From contig FN649726.1 in NCBI GenBank assembly GCA_000310025.1, positions 3,669,660 through 3,729,727 on the forward strand: 60,068 nt of DNA, read 5' to 3'. Source of the DNA: Ectocarpus siliculosus (taxonomy: Eukaryota; Sar; Phaeophyceae; Ectocarpales; Ectocarpaceae). Under the pieces are notes generated by a model. That model did no database searches, was not told where the DNA came from, and was given only the letters and a program-made list of their open reading frames with translations. A program made the translations under genes and the position numbers. Below, in pieces: positions 22,695-36,702 of this stretch (positions within the stretch are counted from its first letter, which is position 1; the number at the start of each line of letters is the position of its first letter).

Positions 22695-25573
22695 CTGCTG
22701 TTTCGACAAAAGTACAATTCGTGCATGAGTAAGAGTTGGCGGTGTTTGTACCGGAGGAAGGCAAAGACGAGCCGATTTGCTTTTTTCCCTTCTTGCTGTT
22801 GTTGTCTCGAGGTGTGAGACTTGTCGCGTGGAGTTAGATTAGACTCAAGTCAATCAAGTCTGTGAGGCATTTCTTAACACCCAAGGAAACTATGAGCTGG
22901 CTGTGGACGACTCTTTTCAACTTTCGAAGAAGCTCTTTCGGGCGGCCCGCCTGGCTTCTTGCTCGGCAACAACAGCAGTTAGTTGCCTTGTTTCGTTTCA
23001 CATTCGCTTTTTTTTACCGGGTGGTGCATCACGCGCACGTCCTAGGCTAGATTTTGACATGAACAATGTACAAATGCATACGTGAGGCCTTAGGGTAAGA
23101 GCATACACATGTAGTGCTCGCTCTCTCGATTAAGCGAGACAAACCGCGGATCATCTCGTGCTGTTCCTGTTAATTCAGCTCATGCCGTCTGCAAAAATAA
23201 CCGCAAGAGTTGCCTGATGTAGTATTATAACAGCATTTGGGGGAAGCAATAACCAACCCGTGCGCATTGGCAGCATGACATGTGAAAAAACACATGTCTA
23301 GACGTACTACACCATTGGGAAGCTGTAGATAAGGCTGGTTGTCCGCAACACGACGCTAAGATTCAAAAGTATCCGATCCACGTTGAAACCAAGAAAGATT
23401 GCAGGACTACTACAATATACTAGCCAAGGATCATCACGAAAAGATGCGTGTCCTGGGGGTTTCGTGCCAGACCCCCCGCTTCCCATTTGCCCCCCCCCCC
23501 TTCAAAATGCGAGATCCCTTTGGTACAGGACTGGATCGGCAATCCAAGATGCAAATAGTCCAAAGCACATTTGGCGGTCAGAAAATCACGCAACAATATT
23601 AACTAGAACCTGCAACAGCTTCTACTGTAGCTGCCGCCAACGTGGCCGATAAAGCACAAACACCAAACAACACACGAGAGAGAGAAGAACATGGGGCCAC
23701 ATACGTGTGGGCTCTGTCTTTTCACCTCTCTCCCCCCCTTATACCCCCCCACCGCAAATCATCCGTGCCCCGTCCTATCATAGTCATGCGCAGAGGGGGT
23801 GGCGCCACAAGAAGCACGTGGTGTGCAGCATCCACCATTCGATAGGCGCCAAGCCCACCGAAAGTAGTGCACAGTAGCAGTTATGTGCCCGATCAAGACC
23901 ATTGCTTCAACAAGACACGTGAACCTGGTGCGATGAAAAATCACCAAGTATGTACTGAACGTATGATGCAACAGGGTAGCAAGGACACGTGGAAGGCAGC
24001 AAGCAACCGAGAAATCGACACGCAAAACATGGCTGAAGCGCAGTTCGAGCGATAGAACTGTAATCAACATTGGAGGAACAGACCACAAGAACATCGGCCG
24101 CCCTGCCCCGCTCAGCAGCAAACACCACAAAAGAAAAACGAAAAGAAAAGGTGGAAGCTTATCCTTTCCAACCTTTGCAAGCATCCGAAGACGGACATAG
24201 AAGGTCTCATCCTGGTTCCTTGAGTGAAAGGATCGAAGGGTCGAAGGTGAGAATAATCGCCACAGCCACAGCGACCACGAGAATCCGATCCTCTTTTCTC
24301 TCCTCATTTCACAAATTACACCCCCGCCCCCCCTTGCTTAAAAGACTTGTATGAGAAAAAAGAAAACAGGCATTTTTCATTGTTTTCCCCCCGGAGCAAC
24401 CGGACTGTATCGTCCTGCGTGTAGCGAACGTTAAAGACCAGTAAAACCCGCTAGTGCATGAGCTATACAACAAGCCCTCCACCCCTCACCACAACGCCCC
24501 CCCCGGAAAACACAAATGCCACCAGCCGGCCGACAATCAGGTATAAGGCAAATGAAAAGCGTTGCCTATTTCGTTCCCTTCCGCGCACCACACGCTACAC
24601 CAAGCCGTGCCGTCCCTTCCCTCTCCAAAACCCGACCAACAACCAAGATGAAGACTATGCATACAATGTATGGGTCCTATCTTGTGCTGCTTCTTCGTCC
24701 CAGATGGCGTCGACACTTGTACGGCAGGAACGAGAAAAACACCAAAAAAAATGGCAGCAACAAGAGCGCGCCACCCGCCCCCGCCCCCGTACCGCCTACT
24801 ACTGTATGACCTTTCGGGAGCGAGATAGCCTTGGCCCCTGTCGGTTTCATCCTCCCTACCTCACGGCGCTTCGCGCTTGGTGATGTGAGAGCCTGGTCCG
24901 GTGAGAACCCGGCATGCTCCGTCCCGGCATGCTCCGTCCCGGCTTTGTAGGGATGCGAGGTCAATGGTCTAACGACTACGGCATGCACGACTATGAGTAC
25001 CCCCCCCCCACCCCCTGGTCCGGTGAGAACCCGGCGTGCTCCGTCCCGGCTTCGTAGGGATGCGAGGTCAATGGTCTTACGACTACGGCATGCACGACTA
25101 TGAGTACACCCCCCCCCCCATATCCGAGCGAGACCCATGCCGTTGCAATGCCCATCCCCAGTGTGTCCCCCACCCCTCCAACATACTCCGTGTGTCTCTT
25201 CTTTTTGGGCCCCCTCACCGCCACCCCGAGGAGGCACGGGACTGAATACCTAGGCTCGACGACCGCGGGGCCCCCACCTTCGCCGCCACAGCACTCCTGC
25301 GACCATCAACAAACCCACACAACAGAGACAGAGCAAAAGAAACACGAAACAAGTTGTCTTTAGGAGGCGGTTGCGGCGGCGGTAGGGATAGCAGTTGAAA
25401 CGATCAGGGCTGCGTACACACGAGAGCCGAAATACTGCACACCCGCAAAACGGTAAATAACGAGGCGTGTGAAGGTGCTCGCAAGTGTGAGACCGGGCGA
25501 GGGAAGGAAGCTCGGGGCTACATATCATCGGGCGTAAAGCTGGTGGGAGAGCAAAAGGCGAGTGGCTCTTCCT
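22695..25573. other. Intergenic region between convergent genes, no gene seen
   Basis: The 3' flank of MAT1 (+) and of the coiled-coil gene (-). Short open frames on both strands show no domain and no consistent splice chain. A tandem pair of a poly-C-ended repeat lies at 24892-25120. Confidence 0.55.
24892..25120 (+). repeat. Tandem pair of a ~122-bp poly-C-ended repeat
   Basis: Copy 1 starts at 24892 and copy 2 at 25014, both with CCTGGTCCGGTGAGAACCC and both ending TATGAGTAC plus a C run. Copy 1 has an internal duplication of a unit near CCCGGCATGCTCCGTC. A third, diverged copy is at 20850-20932. Confidence 0.9.
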
Positions 25574-27843
25574 TTAGTTTGAAGCTGTGCGCGCGCATGC
25601 ACAATAGTTTTTTTGACGCCGAGCTACATACTTGGGGGGCTGGCTACCCGGATGGAAACCCGTACCGATACCAATACCGTGGATGTTTCGCGGAACATCT
25701 AACCGTCGCACAAGGCAGAACAGACAGGAACAAGAGGGTATCGCTGACAAACAAAAAACGAGAAACGCCAAACCAAAAAAAGAAGGGAGAGCATTGCGAC
25801 GGGTTTGGTGTCCCTTTTCACACCTTCCGCGAGAAGACGAGTGCGAGGAAGCGGTCGTGGCGTGGCGACCGCCGGTGGCCTCGTGCAACCCGCGCGTCGC
25901 CGGCGACCTCGCCACGCGCCTGATCTTGCTGCTTTCCAGGGGCTGCGTAGCAGCAGCAGCAGCGCTAGCGACGGTAGCCCTGCCGACTCCCCCGCCCTTG
26001 CTTCCCGACGACGACAATCCCCGCCCCCTGCTGTTAACTCCGCTGCTGCTGAGACCGCTGGTTTTCAGGCGTCCCCCGCTCGCAGGAGCGCGACAACCGC
26101 CCCTTCCAGCGGCGTCGTCGTCGGTAAACGCACCGCCGTCACCGCCGTCGATGTCTCTGCCGCCGCCGGCGCCAGCCTCGCAGTCGGCGCCGCCGCCGCC
26201 ATTGCCTTCCCACGCAGGGGCTCCTCTTCGCTGTGCTGCCGCTGCCTGCTTCTGCTGGACCCTGTTCTCCTTATCGGCGTGATTCGACGGGGTTGTTGTT
26301 GAGAAGAAGCAAGGGCTGCTTCCACCGCCGCTGCCGTGAGCTTCAGAAGCGGAGCGAGGCCGTTCGGACGAGAACAGCTCGCGGCCGCCGCCGCCGCCGC
26401 CGCCGTCACCGTCATCACCGTCTCCCCCTCGGCTGGCCGAAGTCGGCGTCATCGACAGCCTCCGGCTCGCGCCGCGGCCGTCGTCCTCGCCGTAGGTCAT
26501 CAGCGGCGGCAAGGGGAGTAGTTGAGCCGCCGCGCGCCCTGTATTATATTTGATTTTGTTGGTTAGATTTGTCGTCGTTAAATTGCTGATACTTGGGGCA
26601 GACGTTGATCGAGTTGGTTGACTACGAATCATGGAACAACGAAACCAATACGCACGCTACGAAATGACAACCGTAACATGCATGGCACAAAGTAAACAAC
26701 GGCAACATGGCGCAGGCGCCGGGTACATGCACCGGGGAGTAAGTGGGGGTACCAACCGAACGGGGGCCACACCATGTGCAACATTGGAAATGGATTAAAC
26801 GTGACGCAGTCATTCCCTCAAGAACACAGATTGTGCCGTGTAGACCGTAGTATGACCGACTGCCTGGTGCGTTCTAGTGTCCTGGAGATGTGGTTCGTCA
26901 AGAGACAAACAACCTACTACGAACGGGGGATTGGTGCAAGAGTCGGCCCATCGACCGTACGGAAATACCGATCATGCTTCAAATCGCGATCACTGCAACA
27001 GCAACAACACCAACCAATATTGTACAACAACTACTCCCTACAGAAACCACAACGTGGGGCCGGACTGGAAGAATAAACCTGCGCGTGACTTCAACACACC
27101 GACAAACATGCCGCATGCATTTCATCGACGACTTCGGACGATCACCAACTCCTGTGCCATGCGTGCACCAAAGTACCCCACTTCGTATCGCCCTTACCAG
27201 ACGCGGCGCCGCCAGCGGGTCCGGGTGGCACTCTGCCAGACCCTCCGGACACAGGCCGTCCAGCCCTCTTTTCCCTCTTCTCCTTCTCCATCCTCCTCTT
27301 GTGGAAGGCCTCCTGCCTCTCGATCCGTGCCTTCAGATCCTTGTTCTCGGCCTCCATATGCCGCAGCTCCACGCCCTGTTGCTTCATCGCCGCAACCTTT
27401 AACGCGGCAGCAACACGTGTTGTCGCGAATGTTGTGGCGATGAAACGGCAACATTAGTATAACAGTACCAAGAAGACAAGACTGACTTTTTCTTGCACAT
27501 TTCACGCGTGTCTATAGCAACACATGAAGCGTGTTTTCGAGACGGTTGTGGGAGGTAAAACGAACGACAACGTTAGATAGCGGGACGAAAAAGACATGAC
27601 CGACTCTCTTGCACGCGTGTCTTAGGACGATGCTTCCACGGAGCAAGGTGCAGCACCAAGAGGAAAGAACAGAACCACACTGACAGCAGTGGACACGTTC
27701 GAAAATATAAGCTTCCGTGGCCCCTTCCTCCCCCACCTCTGCATTCGCCCGCTCAAGGTCCGCCGCTCTGCCCGCCATGACATCCTCAGCTCTCGCCCGC
27801 CACCTAGCCTCCGACTGCACGACAGCGCCAAAAGCAGAAGAAG

Positions 27844-27881
<38 letters not shown>

Positions 27882-30800
27882 AGCAGGGGGGAGGAGAAGA
27901 TGAGAGGGCACCGTTCAGATGTCAATGTACGAGTGAATTCAACCGGTTACCGCGACAGCAAGGTCAAAGGTCGAGACCTATCTGTGTAAACCCAGCGGCA
28001 CACAGGCGGAACACAGCAATCGCCGCAGAACTCCTGCTATGCTACCACTACGACAACGAACGCTGACAGGCAACACTTTCATCGCCTTGTGCACGTCACA
28101 CGAGCTGTATCGACAAGGACAAACGCTGAAAAACTAGTTGGTGATGGCGCTTTCGCGCGTCGCCAATGATTCATTCGTCTGGGCCTTCGGAGGATCCAAG
28201 TATTAACAGAGGCACGCACGAGCATCGATACACACGCCTGTAAGCAAAATAATGGAAACGCAAACTCTGGAATACAAATAAAAAGATGATACAGTAACAC
28301 AACACGCAACTGCACCATGCGTAATATCGTCAGAGGAGACATGTACTAGAGACAAGTTTAGCATGTCAAGAAAGGAAAAACAAAAGTTAACTCAGTGACG
28401 CTTTTCATCTCGTAGTTCAAAACAGAAAATGTGTGAATACAGGCAGGCAGACACACACGCCTACCTTGCTGTGTGCCTTCGCCTTCCTCGCGTCCGCCTT
28501 CAAGCGCTCCCTGTCCTCGTTGGCCAACCTCAGCTGCTCCTCCATCTCGCTGATCTCCGCCGACTGCGCCTCCTGGATCTCCTTGTTCTCCCTTCCCGTG
28601 GCTTCCAGCTGAATCCGATGAACCGCACGTCAAGTTTGGGGGGGTGTTTTGGTGAATCGAACGCATTTCTTTGGGCGGAAGAAAAGAACGAGAAAGCACT
28701 GCGCGTCGGGGAATGTTGTTAAATCTCATCTCATACCAAGTAGGCAGACAGCGGCGGTAGCAGCAGTAGATAAAAAAAATGGTGTTGCGCCATCTTCCAC
28801 CAGCTGTTGCTTGCATATGCCAACGTTGCCCTTCTCAAGAAAGCTAGCCGTCTTTCCCAGTCAGTCTATGCGTGGATGTAGCGCGAAAATTTCAGGGCAG
28901 TCACACCAGCAAGCCAACGTCAACAAACCCCCGAAAACCGACATTAATGCACAAAAAAGGTTGGTTTACTCTACACCTTGAACGTTGTCAAGAGGCACGA
29001 GATGTGTTCGGTTTTATTTCTTCGCGGAGACGGCAGGCATGTCATGTCATATCGAACCGAAAATTCTGTCGTAGCAGTCATAGCACACCTGGCCGTGGAG
29101 TAAGTTCTCCCGCTCCTTCAGCTCCCGAATCGATTCCTCCATCCTGGTTCAAGCGCGTTTTAGCATTTAGCAATATCAGAGTTTGTTCAATCGCGTTTTA
29201 ACATGAAATAACATCAGAGGTGTAGCGAAACAGGCGAAAAGAAAAAGAAAAAAAAAAGAAACACGACGAGGGAGGGTCTCCTGTATACTTGTACACTGAG
29301 AAAGACAAACACAACGACACGATGAAACGGGAGTGGAACATGCTACCCTGACGTGCATACAAGCAGCGAGAACCAACCGTAAACCAACGCTGCTGCCGCG
29401 ATTCCTCTTCAGAGCACCTCGGCAAGGTGGGGACAAAACAAAAAAGTAAAAGTGTATCACCAACTTTTGGGCGTGAGAGGCGAAGGCCTTCAGGCGCTAC
29501 GGAAATTCCCCCACTTTTTTGCCATGCCACAAGGCACAACCAACCGGTCAGACCACGATGGGCGAACCCTCCCCCCCCCCCCCCGGCGAGTGCCTCCCTT
29601 GACCGAGAACTTAACGTTTCTCTTTCTCTCACTTTTCTGCCAGGTCTCCCTTCTCCTGGTTGAGAGCATGAAGTCGTCGGTCCATCTCCACCCTCAAGCT
29701 CTCGTTCTTGTTCCGGAGCTGCGTAAGGGATAGGACAGAGACAGGCGGGCGAGCCGGCGGGGACGTGTGATGCAAAGGCCGACCCCAACATGCACGAAAG
29801 CAACGACGACGGATGAAACAGGCCGCACCAGGGACAGCCATGGTGCGTGAGGATCGTACCGCTTAGGGAGCAGCGAGATATCTTCAGCAAGAAGAGAGGT
29901 ACCTACTGTATCCAATAAGGCACCAGCCCCGAGGACAACGACAACGACATCGGCAACGGAAACACTAGCAATAACGAGAACTCACAACAACAACAACAAG
30001 AGAAGTATGTAGTACAACTGTAGTGGCCCTTCTTCTGCCGGCCGTGCTCTTCGACAGAGCCTGGTTGGCTACATGCACACAACCAAAGGCTTTGACGCAC
30101 CTTGCTGTTTTCCTTGTCCTTCCCCAGCAGAGCCTCGTCGGCCTCCTGCTTGGTCAGGCGGACGGCGGCCAGCTCCTCCGAGGCGCTGGTGATGTCTTGG
30201 CGTGCCTGATAAGATGGAACAGTGATCAAAAACGCACAACAGACAGCGGCACCCAAACAGGGAAATATAGGACAGGGAGGTTTGTTGCTTGCGGTGAGTC
30301 ATGTAATCATTGAGGAGGAAAACCTTCTTCCTTTCGAGATCCAGGCATCGGCCTTGCACCTGGATAGATAGAGTCACCGCCGTACAACCCGTTCAGATGC
30401 TCTCAAGTGTGTGCGACAAGTGTTAAGCCAGCGACTAGTTATTGGCTTGTCGTCTCCCCCGTCCGTGTTGGGGATTCCAGATGGACGGCCGGGCTGGAAA
30501 ATGTTCCAAAGACGGAGCGGGGGGGGGGGGGGGGGCAAAAATGAAGGAGAGGACAAAAACATTTACCAAGGAACCAACCAACTATTACCACAGGCCCATG
30601 ACAAAACACAACATCTGCAAGATGACGACGCTTATCGCACCACAAATGCAGGCTATTCATAGGCTCCACCCACCGCTTCGAGCTCGGTCTTCAAGTTCCC
30701 GCACTCTCGCGCGAGCGTCGTGGTCTTACGCTCTTCCTCCAAAGCCGTCTTCGCCCGCTCGTCCATCCGTCGCCGGAGCTTGCCGAGCTCCGCCTCCAGC

Positions 30801-33800
30801 GTCGAGCGTTGGCCCTGAGGGGAAGGAAGAAGAGGCGGGAGGCGGGGTGGGCATCTCTTGGTCAATCTCTCTTCGGTCACCTTCGCCGTTCTGACCATGT
30901 TCCGGAGTTGGGGGAGTGCATGGATGGAACCGGCGCTCACTGGTCAGCCGTTTACGGTTCCATCGATGCTGTGCACATCAACGCGCGCGCGCTCGCGGGT
31001 GTTCTTGGTCGGTGTTCTCGATGACGTGAGGTTGCATCTCGCTTTGTATTGTAACGAACTCCAACACAGACAGACTCTCAATTCAAGTGAGTCTTCTTCT
31101 ATCCTTCAGAGATACATTGTGTGGTGATTGAACGGCAATACTCTTTGTTGCCAAAAACTCTCGATAGTTGGCTCCACGGCTGTTGCCACTTAAGGGGTGC
31201 GAGTAGTTCCTCCTCCTCCTTTCCTCTTGTCTCTTGAGGGACACCAAGAGCACGCCCATTGTGGTCGCACAGAATCGTCCATCTCTGCCCTTCGAACTAC
31301 TCGTAGACCAACGTGCTTTCACACAGGGACTATGGCCAACGCTGGTAGACTGTCGGCAGTTCAACTCTCGCCAAGAACAGCAACAACAACATAAAACAAC
31401 ACCACAAACGACGACAACGCGTGTGGGCCACCCATCCCCCCAAGAATCAAGGAACCCTACCCGTACAGGCAAGGCGATCGCTGCCATTTTGTGCGGGTCG
31501 CTCACTCACCGCCAGGTCGGCCTGGGACTTCTGAGAGTTCAGCAAGAGCTTCTCCAGGTGGTTCTTCATCTCTCTATGGTACCATGCCACCGACACCGAC
31601 ACAGGCACGCGAGCGGCAGGAGAAGGGGATTGCAACGGGGGGGGGGGGGGGGGGGAATTAAGGGGGGGGCAAAAAAGGGGGGGAAAACTGATAAAATTGG
31701 AAAAAAAAAAAAAAAAATCCCCAAAAATAACCCAAAATTTCCCCAAAGGAGGGGTTTGGGAAAACTTTTTACCCCCAAAACAAAGGTTTAAACCGTAATT
31801 TTTTTGAAACGTAAAATCACGCCCAAATTCTCGGAAGAAACCCCCCCCAACACCCCCTGGCCCCCCCCCCTGGGACCCGTGAAAAAAAAAAANNNNNNNN
31901 NNNNNNNNNNNNNNNNNNNNNNNNNNNNNNNNNNNNNNNNNNNNNNNNNNNNNNNNNNNNNNNNNNNNNNNNNNNNNNNNNNNNNNNNNNNNGAGCGCAA
32001 GATTCTCTGCACACACACTCTCTACCCCCAGTGAGTGAGGGGGGGGGCAACGAGGGGTGGTAGACGTGATAGAGTGAGAGAGACAGAGATGAAATGCCCG
32101 ACATATCACCATAATCTGCACTACTGTAGGTGTTTGGCACACGTTGTACCACCAAATGCAAGGCTGTAAGCGGTATGTTGTTGGAACGGTAACGTCACGC
32201 CAGACTCCTGCAAGCACACCCACCCACACACCCGCTGCCCCCCCCCCTGGGACCCTGGACAAGACAGAGACAGCAACAGAGAACCATGCGACAAATACAA
32301 CTGGCAACATGGGGGTAAACAGCACCTTGCCGTCGGGGTTATCCCTGGGAGAAACAGGAAGCGACTAGACGGCGTCGCAATCGAAGCCCACGATCAATGG
32401 TATACAACGTCACCCACCCACCCGAGAAAAAAACATGTTCGCCGAGTGAGCCCCCCACCTGCCCCCCACGCCCCGTCTCCCAACATTGCTTTGAGTCTTA
32501 CAGAACCGGGGATGTACGGTCTTAACACCACATCAGAAGAGAACCAACCCCACTCCCGCCCCGGTCTCTGCCGCGATCGCTCCTTCCTTCGTCGGCGTAC
32601 TCTTCCGGCCTGATGCCATTCTACGCTACGCTATGTACACAACGAAGCACGATCGCTTTCGTGACGATCATCAGTATCACTTTTCGCGCTGGTCCATGTA
32701 CTACTGCTGTAAAATATATTTCTCCCCCTTCACCTGGAACGAGCGGCGACATCCTTCTTGCGCTGTTCCAGGCTCTTGATCTCGTCCTCCTTCCTGGACA
32801 CCGTCTCCTCCAGACCTGCCGCCGCCGCCGTACACACACAACAGACTTATACCAACAGGACCAATCAACAAAACTAACTGCCCGTCGTTCATTCTAATCG
32901 GCGGGATCGGGAGGAGGGCTCGCAATAGGCTGGTGCTGTGGGTCTTCCATATTCACGTGTGCGCTTCCGGAACGTTGCTGTGGAGCTCGAGCTACGAATG
33001 GTATCAATCCGGCTGCTGTTGGATGGAACATGCCTGGAACCCACACGTACGAAAGCCTGGTTTACGCTGCACCGCCAACCACCTCCCCAACGAGACGTTC
33101 CCACCATTCTCCTATTTTCCTCCCCCCAGAAAACCCGCTTTTGGCGCACTGGTAGCGCAGAACGAGAGCCCCAACAACAGCAGTAGGATGCGTCTCCTGT
33201 TCCAACATCAGCGGAGTTTCTACTTTGTCAAAATAGGATCCGTGTTAACAGCAGTCGCCTCCACCGCCGCCGCCGCCGCCTCCTCCTCCCTCTCTCTCAC
33301 CCTTACTGTCGGATTCGAGTCTGACGATTGTGTCTCTTTGCCCCTCCACCATCCTCTGCAGGGACGACGCCTCATCGCGGGCTGTGGCAAGCCTCTCTAG
33401 AGCCGAGGCCTCCTTTGATGCCATCTCGACCTTCGGGGGATAAAAACAAGAAGGGCGAAGGGAGACGGCAGGGAAAAAGCGGAGCGTTTGGTAGACACGA
33501 CGCTCAACGTTGAAAAGAAGCAATAGCAATATAAAGTGGTGCGACGCAGTGGGGCAAGCAGTACTGCACCTCTGTAACCGTTGGTCAGCAGTACCTCCAC
33601 AACTGTCATTAATGACAGAGATCATTTACGACAGGGAATCCAGTCCCTGCACGGTCTCGCAGGCTAGCCCAAACAGCTGTAAAACAAGAGAGCAAGAAAT
33701 GATTCGGACAAGCACGATGAATGCCCACAGCTACTTGGACAGGACCTGCAGGGGAGCCGTGCCCTTGCGTTCTAACCTGGGTCTTTCGAAGCTCCTCTTT

Positions 33801-36637
33801 GGTCAAGGCTAAGTCTTCCTTCGTGTCAGCCACCTGTGGAGGAAACATGTGTGTAGGCGAGGGGGGGGGGGGGGGGGGAGCACGGGCAGGGCAGCCCGAG
33901 CCAGAAACGCGCGACGGAGGGCAGGCGGGGAATGGAGAGTTGCTGTGTGCGCGCATGTGTGCATGCGAGAATAAAATGCCTGGGCGTTGCGTAGGAGAAC
34001 CAAGAGTCGATGGCTCGCGCGACAATATCCTGTGCCCAGTGATCTTACCGTTAGAGCACTGCTGTTTCGTATCACGGCAAATGATCTGTGTTAAATTCTC
34101 TTAACTCTTTCGACACACGGAGCGAGAGGTTTCGCGAAAGGTCGCGTTCGGCGATCTCTTGCTGTCACACTTGCACGAGGTGATAGGTACGCTGAGGAGG
34201 GTAACATGGCCCATTGCTCTATGTGCGGCCCGTCTATCCCGGGGGCGGACAACAGCACACCTTTACTGCACAAAAATAATACGAGTAAAACACCAGAGAT
34301 GATAGACAGGGATATCGACCCGTTTCTCGGACCGAAGAAAAGCCCGGCGGGTTTCTCAATTGGCCGTCGCAACAAGAAGGCGTAGCACAATAATGGCGGG
34401 TGTTGTTGTGGCAGCCCAGCAGCAGTAGCAACAGACGCTGCCTTGAGGTTTATTGAATATTCGGGTTGCACAAAATAAGAAAGCAGGAAAGCGTTCGAGG
34501 CCCGAGCCGCGGAAGTACCTGCGGCAGCAGGGTCTTGTACCACCTCTACGCCTAGACTATGCATGTTGTTGGCAGTCTCCACATTACTGTGTGTTGCTCA
34601 GGCACACCACGGGTGGGCGTTGCTTGTGCCGTGTGTGTATGACATCAGGTCATATGTATGCCACCGGGGTGACAACCAGGGGGGGGCGAAGTGATATGAG
34701 GCGTAACCCATGCGGCATAACCTTGGGTGCTGCACCACTGTGTGGCGTTTTCTGTAGCGTGTGTGATACGTGATACTGGTGTTGGTCGTCTTGGATTCTA
34801 AGCACTGCCCCCCCGGTGTATTGTATGTACCGTAGGCGACACACAATACAACGCCTTATCACAACCTCTGAAGAACATGACACCGTTCCGTGTGAAAATG
34901 ATGTTTCAGTTGTGTTTGCCGGTCGTGTCTTAAATGTCACATACGACAACCGCTTTTGGGAGTATGGCATAGGGCTGTGAGTTTGAGTTACGGAAAACGT
35001 GCTCGATAGGCAGTGCCGCCGTCGCAGCTCGCGCACAATCTAAGTACACTCCTAGCGCCAACAGCAGTACCGGTATGCGTGGAGTCGCTACCTGGATAGA
35101 GCGTGCGCCCGGCCTCACTCACCCGTCTGCGCTGCTCGTCCGAGATTCCCAGCTGCCGCTCCAGCTCCCTCTCTAGGGCCTGCACCCTTACCAGCTGGTG
35201 CTCGGACTGCCTCATTGCCTCTCTTCGCCGGGCGTCTACCCGCTTGGCGCTCTCTGCCAGCTTGGACCTGCTGGCCTCCACTTCCTTGAGCTTCTTGTTC
35301 TGCGTCGCACGTTACATGGTGTGCGGTGTGTGTTCAGAGCGTGCGCCGGGTTGCACCACGGTTTCTATCGTCCTTTCGGTCGCGCCCGCGTGTTTAGACT
35401 GCTGCTGTACTGTGTCCACACGACGGAAACGTTGGCCTGTGTGCACCCACTCCGGTGCGCGACCGAAATTTTGCTCTGGTAGGCGGGTACAGTAGGCCAC
35501 AACAACAGCAGTAGTCGCGGGACTGCTGTGGTGTATCTAAATCGCGCGTGGTGCGTCGTTTCGTGTGTAACGGTGGAGTCGTCGGGGCAGTCATTGATCA
35601 TACCGTGAGGAACCGATGGAAAAAGGAAGCACAAGAGAGTAACCCTGCACCAAAAGATACACCGCAGGGGCACGAGCCGGCGTTCTCGTAGCGGCTGCAT
35701 ATGTGTCGTCTGTCCGTACCGCACCCAAACATCCCCTGCCGACCCCCGCCTCAACGGCTCCGCTCTTCTACGCCGAGAGTCGTCCAGTCGACTTCCTCAT
35801 AGACAACAGAGGGGATGCCAGCCAAGCGGTGGGTCCGCCTTGTTTGCGCCATGCGGACTGCTTGTGCCAGCACCGCCCCGTGAAGCTCGTGTATGTTCCA
35901 TCGCTCGAAAGGCCCCTTGTGTGCTGTTTGCTATTCTGTACGCATGGGACTACACACATGTTTCGGAGTGGTTGCCAGGAATAAGCGCGCACTCACAGCA
36001 GCCCAGAGCACTACGCCGAGAACCTCGGGGCCCAGAATCTGAGGGGTGGGTGAAGCACCGCTCCGTGTGCTGCTGCTGTCGGTATCTTCGAGAGTGTCAT
36101 GTGGGGAACTCGGTCCCAACGGCCAGTTTAACCGTCCTTGCGCATTTAGCGACGCAGCCAGCAGGCAACACCCATGATAAGACGTTCTCGGGGGAGGGGG
36201 CGGGAGGTTTGACTGCACAGACTAAACGAGGCATTCGCAGCGTGTTCCATCCCGATTTGCGAGGAGTGTCGCGACCACACCGCTGCTACGGTTGTGGTGG
36301 TGCTGCTGTTGGCCAACTGACGACCAAAAAGATATCCATGGACAACGATGACTACTTACATTCCCCCAACCGACATCCCTGCTGTCTTGTAAAATGACGA
36401 GCGGCACTTTATCTGTATGACCAGAAACACTCAGCGGTGGAGGACTCAGGCCGACGGACTTCTCTCGACGCTTGCACTCCACGGTGCTTATTCACTCACG
36501 ATCTGTTCTAGCTCCGCGTCCTTCTCCATTACCACGTCCACCAGCTCCGCCCCGTTGGTGCCTCCCGCCAAAAACGTGAGCTTTTCCTGGAGGTGCTGCA
36601 TCTCGAGTTTCAGCTCGAACACCTCAGATTCCGACAT
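25574..36637 (-). CDS. Long coiled-coil protein, function unknown
   Basis: Exons on the minus strand: 36637-36500, optional 36038-35997, 35299-35123, 33833-33777, 33430-33301, 32815-32734, 31573-31510, 30814-30674, 30359-30324, 30205-30101, 29718-29633, 29143-29089, 28608-28465, 27814-27737, 27396-27198, 26538-25574. All junction phases match, giving about 820 residues. The start is the ATG of MSESEVFELKLEMQH; an in-frame ATG lies three codons upstream. Most exons encode heptad-like charged helix, for example EELAAVRLTKQEADEALL, EMEEQLRLANEDRERLK and LERELERQLGISDEQRRR. The last exon is low complexity (Gly, Ser, Ala, Asp) with an ADKENR motif. Its 3' end is uncertain because a possible donor at about 25834 precedes the stop at 25574. 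No enzymatic or membrane domain is visible. A structural or scaffold role (cytoskeleton, centrosome or flagellar apparatus) would suit the fold, but this is inference only. Exons between 35123 and 33833 may be missing. Confidence 0.78.
27843..27881. repeat. (GCA)n microsatellite in coiled-coil gene intron
   Basis: A pure AGC/GCA run just upstream (minus-strand sense) of the exon at 27814-27737. It would read CTG on the gene strand and lies in the pyrimidine-containing 3' end of the intron. Confidence 0.9.
31637..31892. other. Anomalous homopolymer-rich sequence beside gap
   Basis: Runs of G, A, T and C with compressed composition and no similarity in style to the surrounding DNA lead directly into the N gap. 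This looks like low-quality consensus rather than genome. Confidence 0.7.
31893..31992. other. Assembly gap (100 N)
   Basis: Exactly 100 N within the intron between coiled-coil exons 32815-32734 and 31573-31510. No inferred coding sequence is interrupted. Confidence 1.
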
Positions 36638-36702
36638 GGTCGGCATGGTCGAAGGTGCGAGTCAATCGAAGCTGAATTCTTGCGCTTCACCTCGTTATCT
36701 CT

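Noticed and set aside
24677-25237. 186-codon minus-strand open frame with a repeated peptide
   Set aside because: The repeated peptide is a by-product of the 122-bp tandem DNA repeat.
31447-32325. 292-codon open frame through the N gap
   Set aside because: It is open only because N and homopolymer sequence lack stops. The true exon there is 31573-31510.
34513-34552. Possible extra coiled-coil gene exon (VEVVQDPAAA)
   Set aside because: The acceptor phase does not match the phase-0 junctions on either side, and the translation is not helix-like.
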